From: Liolophura sinensis
Lineage: Eukaryota; Mollusca; Polyplacophora; Chitonida; Chitonidae
Reading direction: 5' to 3'
Assembly: GCF_032854445.1 (NCBI RefSeq)
Contig: NC_088296.1
Span: 18,217,485-18,281,484, forward strand
DNA: 64,000 bases
Positions 47,441 to 59,571 of the stretch are shown here, one piece after another. Both the position numbers and the translations under genes were made by a program. Position 1 is the stretch's first letter; the number at the start of each line of letters is the position of its first letter. The notes under the pieces were generated by a model. It saw only the letters and a program-made list of their open reading frames with translations. It did no database searches and was not told the origin of the DNA.

Positions 47441-48053
47441 CAAGGTATGTGCGTCTCTCTACAGTGTTTGCTTCTTTCTAACTCTGATACTTGTTTTTAG
47501 TTTGTACAGAGCACAGAGTTGAATGCATATTATTATGGGCGCTGGCATTCATCTTAGATCACGGAATTTCGTCCTGTTCATACCTATAACATCCTCTCAT
47601 ATAAGGCTAGTCGCTTATCAAGTTTGAAAGCGATACCATAAGCTGTTTTCAAGATATCGTATTCACAGCTTGGACACATGAATGAAATTATAATATATGA
47701 CCCACAACAGCCATCTTGACAAAACAGAAATCCATTCATCATCTTATAAACAATGGCAAGGCACTGCCTCAGTTTGAAAGAGATCCTTTGATTCATTTGC
47801 AAGATATTGTGTTCAGTAATAATGATGACAAACAAGGGTAAGGACGTACGGACAGACAGACAAACAGCAACGCTTTTAAAGTCTACCTTCCACTTTCATA
47901 TTGAGAAACAAAAAATACAGTGTATAAGTAAAAGAAATATGTAATGTTTTGGATATTATTCATTGTAGTCTTAACTCCCACGCACATTTCAGTATTTGAT
48001 TTTTTTGCAACAAGATGAGGAAAAAGAAAACTTCTTCTTCGTTGGTTTCACTT

Positions 48054-51000
48054 TCAGTTTTCACCATGACCAGAGTCGACCTCATAGATGACATTGAGAC
48101 CAATGTCCGTCAGTGGTTTCTCTACTTTGGCCAACACACGTTTATCCATTTCTGGTGTGAAGAAATTTTTCCAGTCACCAACTTTTCCTAGAAGACAAGA
48201 AGCCAATTGTTTTAATATACTTTTTTATCGATATGGTTTTAGAGGTATTCCACCTCAACCTCATACTGAGAATAACAATTAAGTAAGATCGTACAGAAGT
48301 ATGGAGTGAAATCTGCTTCAAAATTCCTGCAACTTGTTATTTCTTCCTGTGACGTAAGTATTGGTTTTTGAAGCAATGAGTTTCACATCTCATAATTTCA
48401 CATCCACCAATATGCTTTGAACAACACATGATCGACGGATTATTTTACCCCAAACATCAAACAATTCAACTACGGTTAAACTAAAAGTGAAAATTTTACC
48501 CCAAAATTTCAGACTGTAGAACTTGAAGTACTTTTTTCCTAAATGTTGCAAGGACATGTCGAGAAAGAAAAGTTCCTGTCACTGAATTGTGTCGTCCAAG
48601 ATAGAAAATTTGAACAAAAATAGTTCCACATTATTGACTGGTCGAATGGCACAATAGGGCTTTTTCTACCTTTAACGACAAAATAGGTCAAACTGGAAAA
48701 CCTTTATAGATCAATTATTTTACCTCCGTCACAGTCAAGAGGAGTAAATATGTTGCAACGTTGCAAGGACATGTCGAGAAAGAAAAGTTGCTGTCACTGA
48801 ACTGTGTCGTCCAAGATAGAAAATTTGAACAAAAACAGTTCCACATTATTGATTGGTCGAATGGCACAATAGGGCTTTTTCTACCTTTAGCAACAAAATA
48901 GGTCGAACTGGAAAACCTTTGTAGATCAATTATTTTACCTCCGTCACAGTCATGAGGAGTAAATATGTTGCAACGTTGCAAGGACATGTCGAGAAAGAAA
49001 AGTTGCTGTCACTGAACTGTGTTGTCCAAGATAGTAAATTTGAACAAAAACAGTTCCACATTATTGATTGGTGGAATGGCACAATAGGGCTTTTTCTACC
49101 TTTAGCAACAAAATAGGTCGAACTGGAAAACCTTTGTAGATCAATTATTTTACCTCCGTCACAGTCATGAGGAGTAAATAGGCCTATGTTGCAACGTTGC
49201 AAGGACATGTCGAGAAAGAAAAGTTGCTGTCACTGAACTGTGTCGTCCAAGATAGAAAATTTGAACAAAAATAGTTCCACATTATTGACTGGTCAAATGG
49301 CACAATAGGGCTTTTTCTACCTTTAGCAACAAAATAGGTCAAACTGGAAAACCTTTATAGATCAATTATTTTACCTCCATCACAGTTATGAATAAATATG
49401 TAGAGCGAACCTTTCCTGATGAATCCCGTCCCGATGTTGTTGGTGAAGCCGCGATCATCCCACCATCTGTAGTTCACCTTGTCGTTCTTCTTCATGCTGT
49501 CAAACGAGCAGTGATCAACGATCGTTGCTACCTGCTCGCGGCTTAATGGTTTGTTCAGGAATTTTGCAATCTTCTCCACTTCATGTGATAAATTCTGAAC
49601 CAAAATGCAGACGGCAAAAATACAATGTAAGTGGGTTTTTTTCTGAAATTAATGACATGTAAAAAGAACAATATCTTAAGGAAGGGAATGCATAGAATTC
49701 ATATTCAATGCTCAATATGAAAAAAATTTATTATGCATGAATCACTTAATCTGATGGGGCCACAATACGAATCCGCAAGCACAAAATTTTAGCAAAATTG
49801 GACAATGTTTGAAGCCGTTAACTATTTCACGGAAACCATGCAATGACCCATCACAGGGATGAGACAGACACTGGGATGAAAAACAGGAAATTACATGAAC
49901 TTATCACACTCGTAATTTTGACATTTTCAGCATTTCTGAATTGAATTCTGAACATTTTTTCTGTATTTTTTGTATAAATAATGCGTGCTGCCTCCAAAAA
50001 AGTGGACAACTATCATGCCTGCAATCTGCATCAATGAAATCTCATGCCTGCAATCAGCATCAATGAAATCTCATGCCTGCAATCAGCATCAATGAAAACC
50101 TTATTAGAATGCAAAACTTACCCTCAAAACCAGCTGCTTTTCAAACTTCATTTAAAGTTAAATAAACATGGACTTACACTCAAAAATTTATCAATCTCAG
50201 AAAATATTTGCCAGAAACCAATAACTGGTCAGAATCAACGAAATTGCTGAATAGAGAAAACTAATGCACGGATCAGATCCAGCTGGTATTTGAACTTGCT
50301 CTGATTGAGCTCTCACACAGTCGTGATGGTATTAAATTGGCCCTGATTGTGAGGCAGTTATGTACTGTACACTAATCAATGAGAATCACAGAATTACTTC
50401 ACTTGCTCATGTATATATGCAAACTCATGCAGTTTGTACACAACTGCGCTATGCTATTGATCTGAGGTTCTACAAAACTAACCTGCACAGTAAGCATCAA
50501 AATCAGACAAAGTTTGTCGGCAATTTAATACTTACTGACCTCAAATCAAAGCGAGATAAACTGACAGGCACATGGTTTGTCTAGATTATAAGGTTCAGCT
50601 ATCGCCAGAGACAGGTATCTTTCACTTTCGCCGTGTTTGCTGAAGTGTGACAAAAAAAGGAATGCCCCTACCGTCGCTAAATCCTCATAAGTGACGAACA
50701 AAATGTTTTCATCATTTCGTCTCTTCCAGAATTCCCTGACGTGATCAACCCATGGTGAGAACAACACTGAAACAATACACACACAAATGTCAACACCACA
50801 CAAATAGGGTGCGTGGTTAAATACTGCACCTAAATAATAGGCCTACATCACGTACATGAAATTGAGAAGTTCTGATTGGAAGGCAGCTTGAGGGAGGCTT
50901 GAGTGCTATGAGGAAGCATGCATTCTGATTGGCTGTCAGTGTTATGGCTGGAAAAAAAAAAACGTTTAGTATTTGCACAAGAAAATTAACCTACCGACCT

Positions 51001-54000
51001 TTAGCAAATGTTTGGCAAAGTCTCCCACATGTGTCACACACTACATGAAGTGATGAGACAAATCTTACTTTTGTCCTGCAGGAACAGCTCACTGAATTCC
51101 ATGCAACTGCCTTGGTACCCAGCTCGAAAGTTCCTCCACAGGTGATAGCCGGAGACAATCACATCCTTAGGATTCCTCATCACATAGATTATCTAAAACA
51201 GGCAGTAGACAGTCATACGCAAGTGGGGAAATTAATATTACACAAATGGGGAAATCGTACACAAATGAAGAAAATCATACACAAATGAAGGCAATCTTAA
51301 ACAAATAGGGAAATCATACACAAATGAAGGAATACACAAATGAAGGAAATCATTCACAAATGGGGAAATCATACACAAATGGGGAAATTATACATAAATA
51401 GGGTGGAGAAACCACCCACACATGGGGAAATCATACATAAATGAAGTAAATCATACACAAATGGGGAAATCATACACAAATGGGGAAATTATACATAAAT
51501 AGGGTTGAGAAGCCACACACACAAATGGGGAAATCATACACAAATGGGGTGGGGAACCACACACAAATGGGGAAATCATACACAAATGGTAAAATCATAT
51601 GCAAATTGAGAAATCATAAACAACTGGGGAAACTGTACACAAATAGGGTGAAGAAACCACACACAAACAGGGTGAAGAAACCACACACAAATGGGGTGGG
51701 GGAATCACACACAAATGGGGAAATCATGCACAAACGGGAAATCATACACCAATAGGGTGGGGAACCACACATAAATGGGGAAATCATACACAAATGGTAA
51801 AATCAGATGCAAATTGGGAAATCATAAACAACTGGGGAAACCATACACAAATAAGGTGAAGAAACCATACACAAATTGAGAAAATCTTACACACATGGCT
51901 GAGTCAATATGTCATAGATGAAACACAATCATTGGTTGATCATACATAACTGAAGAAAGCATACACAAATGGAAAATTATAGAGAAATAGAAAAATCATA
52001 CACAAATGAAAATTGTACACAACCCATACTTAAATTTTTTCACTTCTACAACCGTGGTCAGTATCATAAGTGTCAAACGAATTAACCACCATGTGGCCCT
52101 GAACAAACCATCAATCTGTGGCCAGCATTATTTCACCTGTAGAGTGAACAAAAGTGTATAGACAGATACATGTCAATTTATTGAAAGGCCTTGCAGTGAT
52201 GTCTCATGGATTTAGTGTAGCGGATAGGTACCTGACACACGGTGACATGTTAGATTTTACATGTCAGATAAAAAGGCAATATCTGCATTTAAATATGTGT
52301 TACTTATATAGATAGCTCCCTCCATAATCAAGGCATGATTGCCTGTTACAGCCACCCAGCACTTCATAAACCATTTAATCATGGAACAGAAAGACTTCAA
52401 AAACTATCTAATCATGGAACAGAAAAACTTCATAACTATTTAATCATGAAACAGAAAAACTTCAGAAACCATCTCCAGTGTATAATCACAAAACAGAGAC
52501 TCCATAAGCTATCTAATTATGGAACAGAAAGACTTCACAAACTATCTAATCCTGGAACAGAAAAACTTCATAAACCATCTACAGTGTATAATCACAGAAT
52601 AGAAAGACTTCAGAAACCATATAATCATAGAGCAGAAAGACTTCTTGAACAATCTAATCATGGAACGGAAAGACTTCGTAAACTATCTACTCATGGAACA
52701 GAAAAACTTCAGAAATCATCTACAGTGTATGATTACAAAACAGAAAAAACTTCATAAACTATCTAATCATGGAAGAGAATAACTTCATAACCATCTAATC
52801 ATGGAACAGAAAAACTTCAGAAACCATCTACAGTGTATAATCACAAAACAGAAAAACTTCATAACAGAAGACTTCATAAACCATATAATCAAAGAGCAGA
52901 AAGACTTCATAAACACGATAAACCATCTAATCATGGAACAGAAAAACTTCAGAAACCATATAATCATGGAGCAGAAAGACTTCATAAACATGGTAAACCA
53001 TCTAATCATGGAAGAGAAAAACGTCAGAAACCATATCATTATGGAACAGAAAGACTTCATAAACATGATAAACCATCTAATCATGGAAGAGAAAAACTTC
53101 AGAAACCATCTAATCATGGAACACAAAGGCTTCATAAACCACCTAATCATGAAACAGAAAGACTTCAGAAACCATCTTATCATGGAACAGGAAGACTTCA
53201 TAAACATTTAATCACACAACAGAAAAACTTTAGAAACCATCTAATCATGGAACAGAAAGACTCATAAACTATCTAATCATGGAACAGAAAGACTTCACAA
53301 ACTATCTAATAATCTAATCATGGAACAGAAAAACTTCATAAACCATACATGTATAATGATAGAGCAGAGAGACTTCTTGAACCATCTCAAACTATCTAAT
53401 CATGGAACAGAAACTATCTAATCATGGAACAGAAAAACTTCACAACCATCTACTCATGGAACAGAAAAACTTCATAAACCTTCTAATCATGGAACAGAAA
53501 GACTTCATAAACTATCTAATCATGGGACAGAAAAACTTCATAAACCATCCAATCATGGAACAGAAAAGACTACATGTACATGTACCTACCCTAAACTTTT
53601 CAACCTTTTCAACCTCCTCTGTAAACAATATTTTGAAACATTCTTGGAGAACAAACAATAAGGGGTAGAGAAATAACTGACACAGTTTTTTGAGGCTTCC
53701 ATCTTTAGTGACACAAAAAAATCATTTTAGCATCATTTTCATTAGAATTGTATGCATAAATTTCAGTTCAAAAAGTGCTTTAGAGGTCAAAAAGGTTGAA
53801 GATCGATCTACATATGTACATGTACATCTAGTCCCTGTCCACCCTTGGTACTTATTTGCATACCTTTGGCTTCTGCTCGTGAACACTAGGGGGCAGCAAG
53901 CGGTAGGGCAGGTGGGTTTTGATGAAGCGCGGCGACTCCATGGCGTTCAGAGCATCAACTTTACTTTCTGGATCTTCCAAATAGGGGAAGCGGTCTTCCA

Positions 54001-57000
54001 TGTTTCTGGAATTGGCCTTGCTCACATCTGCTTCGTTACTAATCAGGTAAACAACTTCCTGTGTCCATGTGGTACCTGTGTGTATGACTGACAGAGTGAT
54101 CATTGATCTCTCGACTTTGGTTAATTTACTGGTTGAGTGAGTGCGTGCGGTTTAACGTTTTTAAACGTACTTAAAAAATTTTCAGTCATATGACGACGAA
54201 AGACTCCTTAGAGTGCATGTAATGTGCCTCCTTGGTGTTGCAGGACAGATTTCCACTGCTCTTTTATCTAGTGCTGCTTCACTGAGATGCCTTACCAAAG
54301 GCAAGTAAGCCACCCTGTCCAAGCCATATACTGATACTGGTCAACAAGTCATTGCACTATCCCCTTCATGCTGAGCGCCCCCACGAGGAAGTTACAACTT
54401 GCCCTTTTAAGGTCTTAGATGTGACTCAACCCAGGAATAACCCTGGACCTACCGCTCCCGAAGCGGATTCTCTACCAACTGTGCTATCGGGGCCCTTGAA
54501 TTTACTGGGTTGAATATTATAATAAGATATGATACATGTAAATTGGCTTCAGTTATCAGTCAGCACAATCGTTATGTAAATTGGCTTCAGTTATCAGTCA
54601 GAACAATTGTGATGTAAAATGGCTTCAGTTATCAGTCAGGACAAGTGTGATGTAAAATGGCTTCAGTTATCAGTCAGCACAGTTGTGATGTAAAGTGGCT
54701 TCAGTTATCAGTCAGCACAATCGTGATGTAAAGTGGCTTCCGTTATCCGTCAGCACAACTGTGATGTAAAGTGGCTTCAGTTATCAGTCAGCACAATTGT
54801 GATGTAAAGTGGCTTTAGTTATCAGTCAGCACAATTGTGATGTAAAGTGGCTTCAGTTATCAGTCAGCACAATCGTGATGTAAAGTGGCTTCAGTTATCA
54901 GTCAGCACAATTGTGATGTAAAGTGGCTTCAGTTATCAGTCAGCACAAGTGTGATGTAAAGTGGCTTCAGTTATCAGTCAGGACAATTGTGATGTGAAGT
55001 GGCTTCAGTTATCACTCAGCACAATTGTGATGTAAAGTGGCTTCAATTATCAGTCAGCACAATTGTGATGTAAAATGGCTTCAGTTATCAGTCAGGACAA
55101 TTGTGATGTAAAGTGGCTTCAGTTATCAGTCAGCACAATTGTGATGTAAAGTGGCTTCAGTTATTTCTTAGCACAATCGTGCAGCTTTTATTTATTTATA
55201 CATTTACTTGATTGTTGTTTAATGCCATACTGAAGGATTTTTCACTTTTACCATGGCCGTCAGCTTTACAGATGATGAATACTGGGCATAAACAACCTTT
55301 GGCAAGTTACTGATGAACTTTCCCACTTATGAAGTACAGATATGTATAGATATGCACACCATCTTGATGGAAGAACAATACATGGACTTCACCAATGGAT
55401 GTTAGACTACACAAATGCATGTAGTTACACATCCGCTTATTATCACCGTGGTGACCCCACGAGCGGTGAGAGCTCGGTAATCTACAAATTCCCTTCTAAA
55501 TAAACCAGCTGAACAAGTTAGCGTATGCGATGGAGTACTAGCTGCTTGTTGGTTTTGCAGATTGGTTTTGACCTGTCTGATCTAGTAAAACATAAATCAT
55601 TATTAATTCTACCTGAAGTCTCTGAAGCTTATGTAAATCTTAATTGTGTCCTCTCAATACTGTCCCATACCAAAACTTACCTCATCTGGAGAAACTGATG
55701 ACAAAAACATCATCCATTCCCGCCTTACAGTCCTCTGATCTCTCAATACTGTCAAATACCAAAACTTACCTCATCTGGGGAAACTGATGACAAAAACATC
55801 ATCCATTCCCGCCTCAAAGTCCTCTGATCTCTCGATACTGTCCAATACCAAAACTTACCTCATCTGGAGAAACTGATGACAAAAACATCATCCATTCCCG
55901 CCTCAAAGTCCTCTGATCTCTCAATACTGTCCAATACCAAAACTTACCTGATCTGGAGAAACTGATGACAAAAACATCATCCATTCCCGCCTCAAAGTCC
56001 TCTGATCTCTCAATACTGTCCAATACCAAAACTTACCTCATCTGGGGAAACTGATGACACAAACATCATCCATTCCCGCCTCAAAGTCCTCTGATCTCTC
56101 AATACTGTCCAATACCAAAACTTACCTCATCTGGAGAAACTGATGACAAAAACATCATCCATTCCCGCCTCAAAGTCCTCTGATCTCTCAATACTGTCAA
56201 ATACCAAAACTTACCTCATCTGGGGAAACTGATGACAAAAACATCATCCATTCCTGCCTCAAATTCCTCTGATCTCTCAATACTGTCCAATACCAAAACT
56301 TACCTCATCTGGAGAAACTGATGACAAAAACATCATCCATTCCCGCCTCAAAGTCCTCTGATCTCTCAATACTGTCCAATACCAAAACTTACCTGATCTG
56401 GGGAAACTGATGACAAAAACATCATCCATTCCCGCCTCAAAGTCCTCTGATCTCTCAATACTGTCCAATACCAAAACTTACCTGATCTGGGGAAACTGAT
56501 GACAAAAACATCATCCATTCCCGCCTCAAAGTCCTCTGATCTCTCAATACTGTCCAATACCAAAACTTACCTGATCTGGGGAAACTGATGACAAAAACAT
56601 CATCCATTCCCGCCTCAAAGTCCTCTGATCTCTCAATACTGTCCAATACCAAAACTTACCTCATCTGGAGAAACTGATGACAAAAACATCATCCATTCCC
56701 GCCTCAAAGTCCTCTGATCTCTCAATACTGTCCAATACCAAAACTTACCTGATCTGGAGAAACTGATGACAAAAACATCATCCATTCCCGCCTCAAAGTC
56801 CTCTGATCTCTCAATACTGTCCAATACCAAAACTTACCTCATCTGGGGAAACTGATGACACAAACATCATCCATTCCCGCCTCAAAGTCCTCTGATCTCT
56901 CAATACTGTCCAATACCAAAACTTACCTGATCTGGAGAAACTGATGACTCAAACATCATCCATTCCCGCCTCAAAGTCCTCTGATCTCTCAATACTGTCC

Positions 57001-58897
57001 AATACCAAAACTTACCTCATCTGGAGAAACTGATGACAAAAACATCATCCATTCCCGCCTCAAAGTCCTCTGATCTCTCGATACTGTCCAATACCAAAAC
57101 TTACCTGATCTGGAGAAACTGATGACAAAAACATCATCCATTCCCGCCTCAAAGTCCTCTGATCTCTCAATACTGTCCAATACCAAAACTTACCTCATCT
57201 GGGGAAACTGATGACACAAACATCATCCATTCCCGCCTCAAAGTCCTCTGATCTCTCGATACTGTCCGATACCAAAACTTACCTCATCTGGAGAAACTGA
57301 TGACAAAAACATCATCCATTCCCGCCTCAAAGTCCTCTGATCTCTCGATACTGTCCAATACCAAAACTTACCTCATCTGGAGAAACTGATGACAAAAACA
57401 TCATCCATTCCCGCCTCAAAGTCCTGTGATCTCTCAATACTGTCCAATACCAAAACTTACCTCATCTGGGGAAACTGATGACAAAAACATCATCCATTCC
57501 CGCCTCAAAGTCCTCTGATCTCTCAATACTGTCCAATACCAAAACTTACCTCATCTGGGGAAACTGATGACAAAAACATCATCCATTCCCTCCTTACAGT
57601 CCTCTGATCTCTCAATACTGTCAAATACCAAAACTTACCTCATCTGGGGAAACTGATGACAAAAACATCATCCATTCCCGCCTCAAAGTCCTCTGATCTC
57701 TCAATACTGTCCAATACCAAAACTTACCTCATCTGGGGAAACTGATGACAAAAACATCATCCATTCCCGCCTCAAAGTCCTCTGATCTCTCGATACTGTC
57801 CAATACCAAAACTTACCTCATCTGGAGAAACTGATGACACAAACATCATCCATTCCAGCCTCAAAGTCCTCTGATCTCTCAATACTGTCCAATACCAAAA
57901 CTTACCTCATCTGGGGAAACTGATGACAAAAACATCATCCATTCCTGCCTCAAAGTCCTCTGATCTCTCAATACTGTCCAATACCAAAACTTACCTGATC
58001 TGGGGAAACTGATGACAAAAACATCATCCATTCCCGCCTCAAAGTCCTGTGATCTCTCGATACTGTCAAATACCAAAACTTACCTGATCTGGGGAAACTG
58101 ATGACAAAAACATCATCCATTCCCGCCTCAAAGTCCTCTGATCTCTCAATACTGTCAAATACCAAAACTTACCTCATCTGGAGAAACTGATGACTCAAAC
58201 ATCATCCATTCCCGCCTCAAAGTCCTCTGATCTCTCAATACTGTCCAATACCAAAACTTACCTCATCTGGGGAAACTGATGACAAAAACATCATCCATTC
58301 CCGCCTCAAAGTCCTGTGATCTCTCGATACTGTCAAATACCAAAACTTACCTGATCTGGGGAAACTGATGACAAAAACATCATCCATTCCCGCCTCAAAG
58401 TCCTCTGATCTCTCAATACTGTCAAATACCAAAACTTACCTCATCTGGGGAAACTGATGACAAAAACATCATCCATTCCCGCCTCAAAGTCCTCTGATCT
58501 CTCAATACTGTCCAATACCAAAACTTACCTCATCTGGAGAAACTGATGACAAAAACATCATCCATTCCCGCCTCAAAGTCCTGTGATCTCTCGATACTGT
58601 CAAATACCAAAACTTACCTGATCTGGGGAAACTGATGACAAAAACATCATCCCTTCGAGCCTCAAAGTCCTGTGCTCTCTCGATGCTGTGCAGTAGTGCT
58701 GTGGTGATTGTGATCCCCTTGTAACTGCCGCAAGGCCCATAGAACTGAAGAGGCAAGTTTGGGATGTAAAACGGCTTCACGCCTCTTTTCTTCAAATCAT
58801 AAAACTTGTACGCCACAAAAGCCGTAATGCTGCCTAATATGATTAAGAAACCTTTTGCAAGATATCGAGGCCATTTGCGTTTCTTTTTCGTTGCCAT
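48054..58897 (-). CDS. Membrane-anchored SULT-type sulfotransferase
   Basis: PAPS-dependent sulfotransferase of the cytosolic SULT fold, transferring sulfate to hydroxyl or amine groups; the substrate cannot be read from sequence. Minus-strand exons: 58618-58897, 53864-54075, 51069-51192, 50672-50766, 49411-49594, 48054-48187 (stop). Phases agree; 1029 nt, 342 aa (typical SULT about 290-300). The ATG at 58897 has strong Kozak context (GCCATGG). Residues 1-9 are Lys/Arg-rich and 15-31 (GFLIILGSITAFVAYKF) form a membrane segment, absent in ordinary SULTs. Catalytic set: FPRSGTTW (89-97, 5'-phosphosulfate loop), KTHLP with His148, RNPKDVIVSGYH (170-181, 3'-phosphate site), RKGKVGDWK (297-305). 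The KTVE dimer motif is degenerate (KNFFTPEMDK). The exon 5 donor (AAAG/GTTCGC) is weak. Introns 1, 2 and 5 are largely tandem arrays. Confidence 0.9.
48515..49395. repeat. 215-221 bp tandem repeat, four copies (sulfotransferase intron 5)
   Basis: CAAGGACATGTCGAGAAAGA begins near 48549, 48764, 48979 and 49200. On the minus strand each unit contains a donor-like GGAG/GTAAAA (plus-strand TTTTACCTCC). The exon-proximal copy of this site lies 36 nt past the exon 5 donor. Confidence 0.93.
50012..50098. repeat. 29-bp tandem repeat, three copies
   Basis: CATGCCTGCAATCAGCATCA plus ATGAAATCT, in sulfotransferase intron 4. Confidence 0.9.
51212..52030. repeat. Irregular 17-20 bp minisatellite, ACACAAATGGGGAAATCAT
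   Basis: About 40 variable units in sulfotransferase intron 2, starting 20 bp upstream (minus sense) of the exon 3 acceptor at 51193-51194. Some blocks add GGGTGGGGAACCAC or GGGTGAAGAAACCAC, and a block of about 190 bp (51540-51660) is repeated at 51750-51870. Confidence 0.93.
52340..53580. repeat. Irregular 30-33 bp minisatellite, CTAATCATGGAACAG
   Basis: About 38 units built on CTAATCATGGAACAGAAAAAC plus TTCATAAACCAT, with variants (GACTTC, AGAGCAG, a CTACAGTGTATAATCAC insert). Fills the exon 2-proximal half of sulfotransferase intron 2. ORFs on both strands are by-products. Confidence 0.93.
53588..53807. mobile_element. MITE, TTCAACC-type terminal inverted repeats
   Basis: Left CCTAAACTTTTCAACCTTTT and right AAAAAGGTTGAAGATCG are inverted. 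Interior shares ATTTTGAAACATTC, CATCTTTAGTGACAC and TTTTAGCATCATTT with 39496-39712. About 55 bp from the exon 2 donor. Confidence 0.75.
54136..54495 (-). mobile_element. SINE-A, full length, in sulfotransferase intron 1
   Basis: Tail GAGTGAGTGCGTGCGGTTTA, full body, head TACCAACTGTGCTATCGGGG. Flanked by near-identical AATTTACTGGTTGA (about 54123) and AATTTACTGGGTTGA (about 54500), an approximate target duplication. About 60 bp upstream (minus sense) of exon 2. Confidence 0.88.
54535..55178. repeat. 38-bp minisatellite, about 17 copies (sulfotransferase intron 1)
   Basis: Unit GTGATGTAAAGTGGCTTCAG plus TTATCAGTCAGCACAATT; starts at 54544, 54582 and so on. Highly uniform in the middle. Confidence 0.95.
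55182..55335 (-). mobile_element. Diverged SINE-B
   Basis: Tail TTTATTTATTTATACATTTA, GTTGTTTAATGCCATACTG, CCATGGCCGTCAGC, GGCAAGTTACTGATGAACTT: recognisable but strongly diverged. Confidence 0.55.
55650..58618 (-). repeat. 89-bp array: 33 intronic copies of sulfotransferase exon 1 end plus splice donor
   Basis: On the minus strand each unit contains the last about 60 nt of exon 1 (encoding SIERSEDFEA and DDVFVISFPRS) followed by a consensus donor CAG or GAG/GTAAGTTTTG and 20 nt of intron. Donor dinucleotides lie at 55679-55680, 55768-55769 and so on to the true donor at 58616-58617: 2937 bp, exactly 33 periods of 89. Units differ at a few sites (CTCATCTG or CTGATCTG, GGAGAAAC or GGGGAAAC, CCAATACC or CAAATACC). 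Confidence 0.97.
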
Positions 58898-59293
58898 GGC
58901 AGATGACGCCTGACGCAGCCCGAAACTTGAACCCAGTTGTTTCCTTTCGTTCATCTGACTCCAGTGCCATGATCGGAAGGATGCTGCTGTGGTCTGGTTC
59001 ATGTTTGTAACCATGGTAACCAAAGTTCGAATTTGTTGCACTTTGTTTTGATGAGCATGCAACTGGGCACATCTGTATCCTGGATGAATAACTGCCAGTT
59101 GTCTGTTTTGTCGACCAGTTACCAACACTTCGTTGCCATGGTTACAGCCAAAGTTAACAGGCCGTAACGATTTGCACAAAACAACCCACTCATGTGAGAA
59201 TCCACGATGAAACCTTGTGCAAAGTTTACCTGTCCTTTCCAGCCATCTAAAGCCCACAGGAAAAATGTGGTTCAGTGAGGTCTTGCAAGCCAT
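58898..59293 (-). promoter_or_regulatory. 5' UTR or promoter region of the sulfotransferase
   Basis: The exon 1 frame stays open upstream to an ATG at 59293, adding 132 residues. The extension has no recognised domain, and the internal ATG at 58897 has a better context and directly precedes a basic/membrane N-terminus, so I treat this stretch as 5' UTR. No TATA box is obvious. Confidence 0.45.
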
Positions 59294-59394
59294 TGTGCGA
59301 GAAACTCACAAACTCAGAAATCTCACAAACTCAGAAATCTCACAAACTCACTGTCCTGATGAATCTACATGTAAAAATTCTGTGGGATGCAAAA

Positions 59395-59448
59395 AAAAAA
59401 AATAAATAAACAAATAAATAAATAAATAACTAAATAAATAAATAAAGA
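59395..59448. repeat. Poly-A and (AAAT)n tract
   Basis: A run of A followed by AAATAAATAAACAAATAAAT-type repeats, resembling a SINE-B tail with no recognisable body attached. Confidence 0.85.
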
Positions 59449-59571
59449 TATCAATAAACCAGGCATTGGTAAATGATATAAAATAGAAGACATACTGAAT
59501 ATGTATGCCGTCCAAAGAACAAAATGGGAGCAGGAACGACAGTGTGATAGATCAATCTCACTCTCCACACA

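Larger units (their letters stand above)
39096..48053. other. Intergenic region without a convincing gene
   Basis: AT-rich sequence between the 35959 gene (plus) and the 3' end of the sulfotransferase (minus). Apart from the repeats listed separately, 39720-41830, 42040-42330 and 45800-46440 show nothing I can assign. AATAAA strings near 39934 and 39940 could serve as the poly(A) site of the upstream gene. Confidence 0.6.

Noticed and set aside
55814..58432. Series of 65-codon ORFs spaced 89 bp apart, looking like tandem small genes
   Set aside because: They are the same 89-bp unit read in rotating frames; only the last copy is joined to a complete exon 1.
55650..58618. CRISPR-like array
   Set aside because: Units are contiguous with no unique spacers, the genome is eukaryotic and no cas genes are present.
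58898..59293. N-terminal extension of the sulfotransferase to the ATG at 59293
   Set aside because: The frame is open, but the added 132 residues show no domain and the downstream ATG has the better context; would need 5' RACE.
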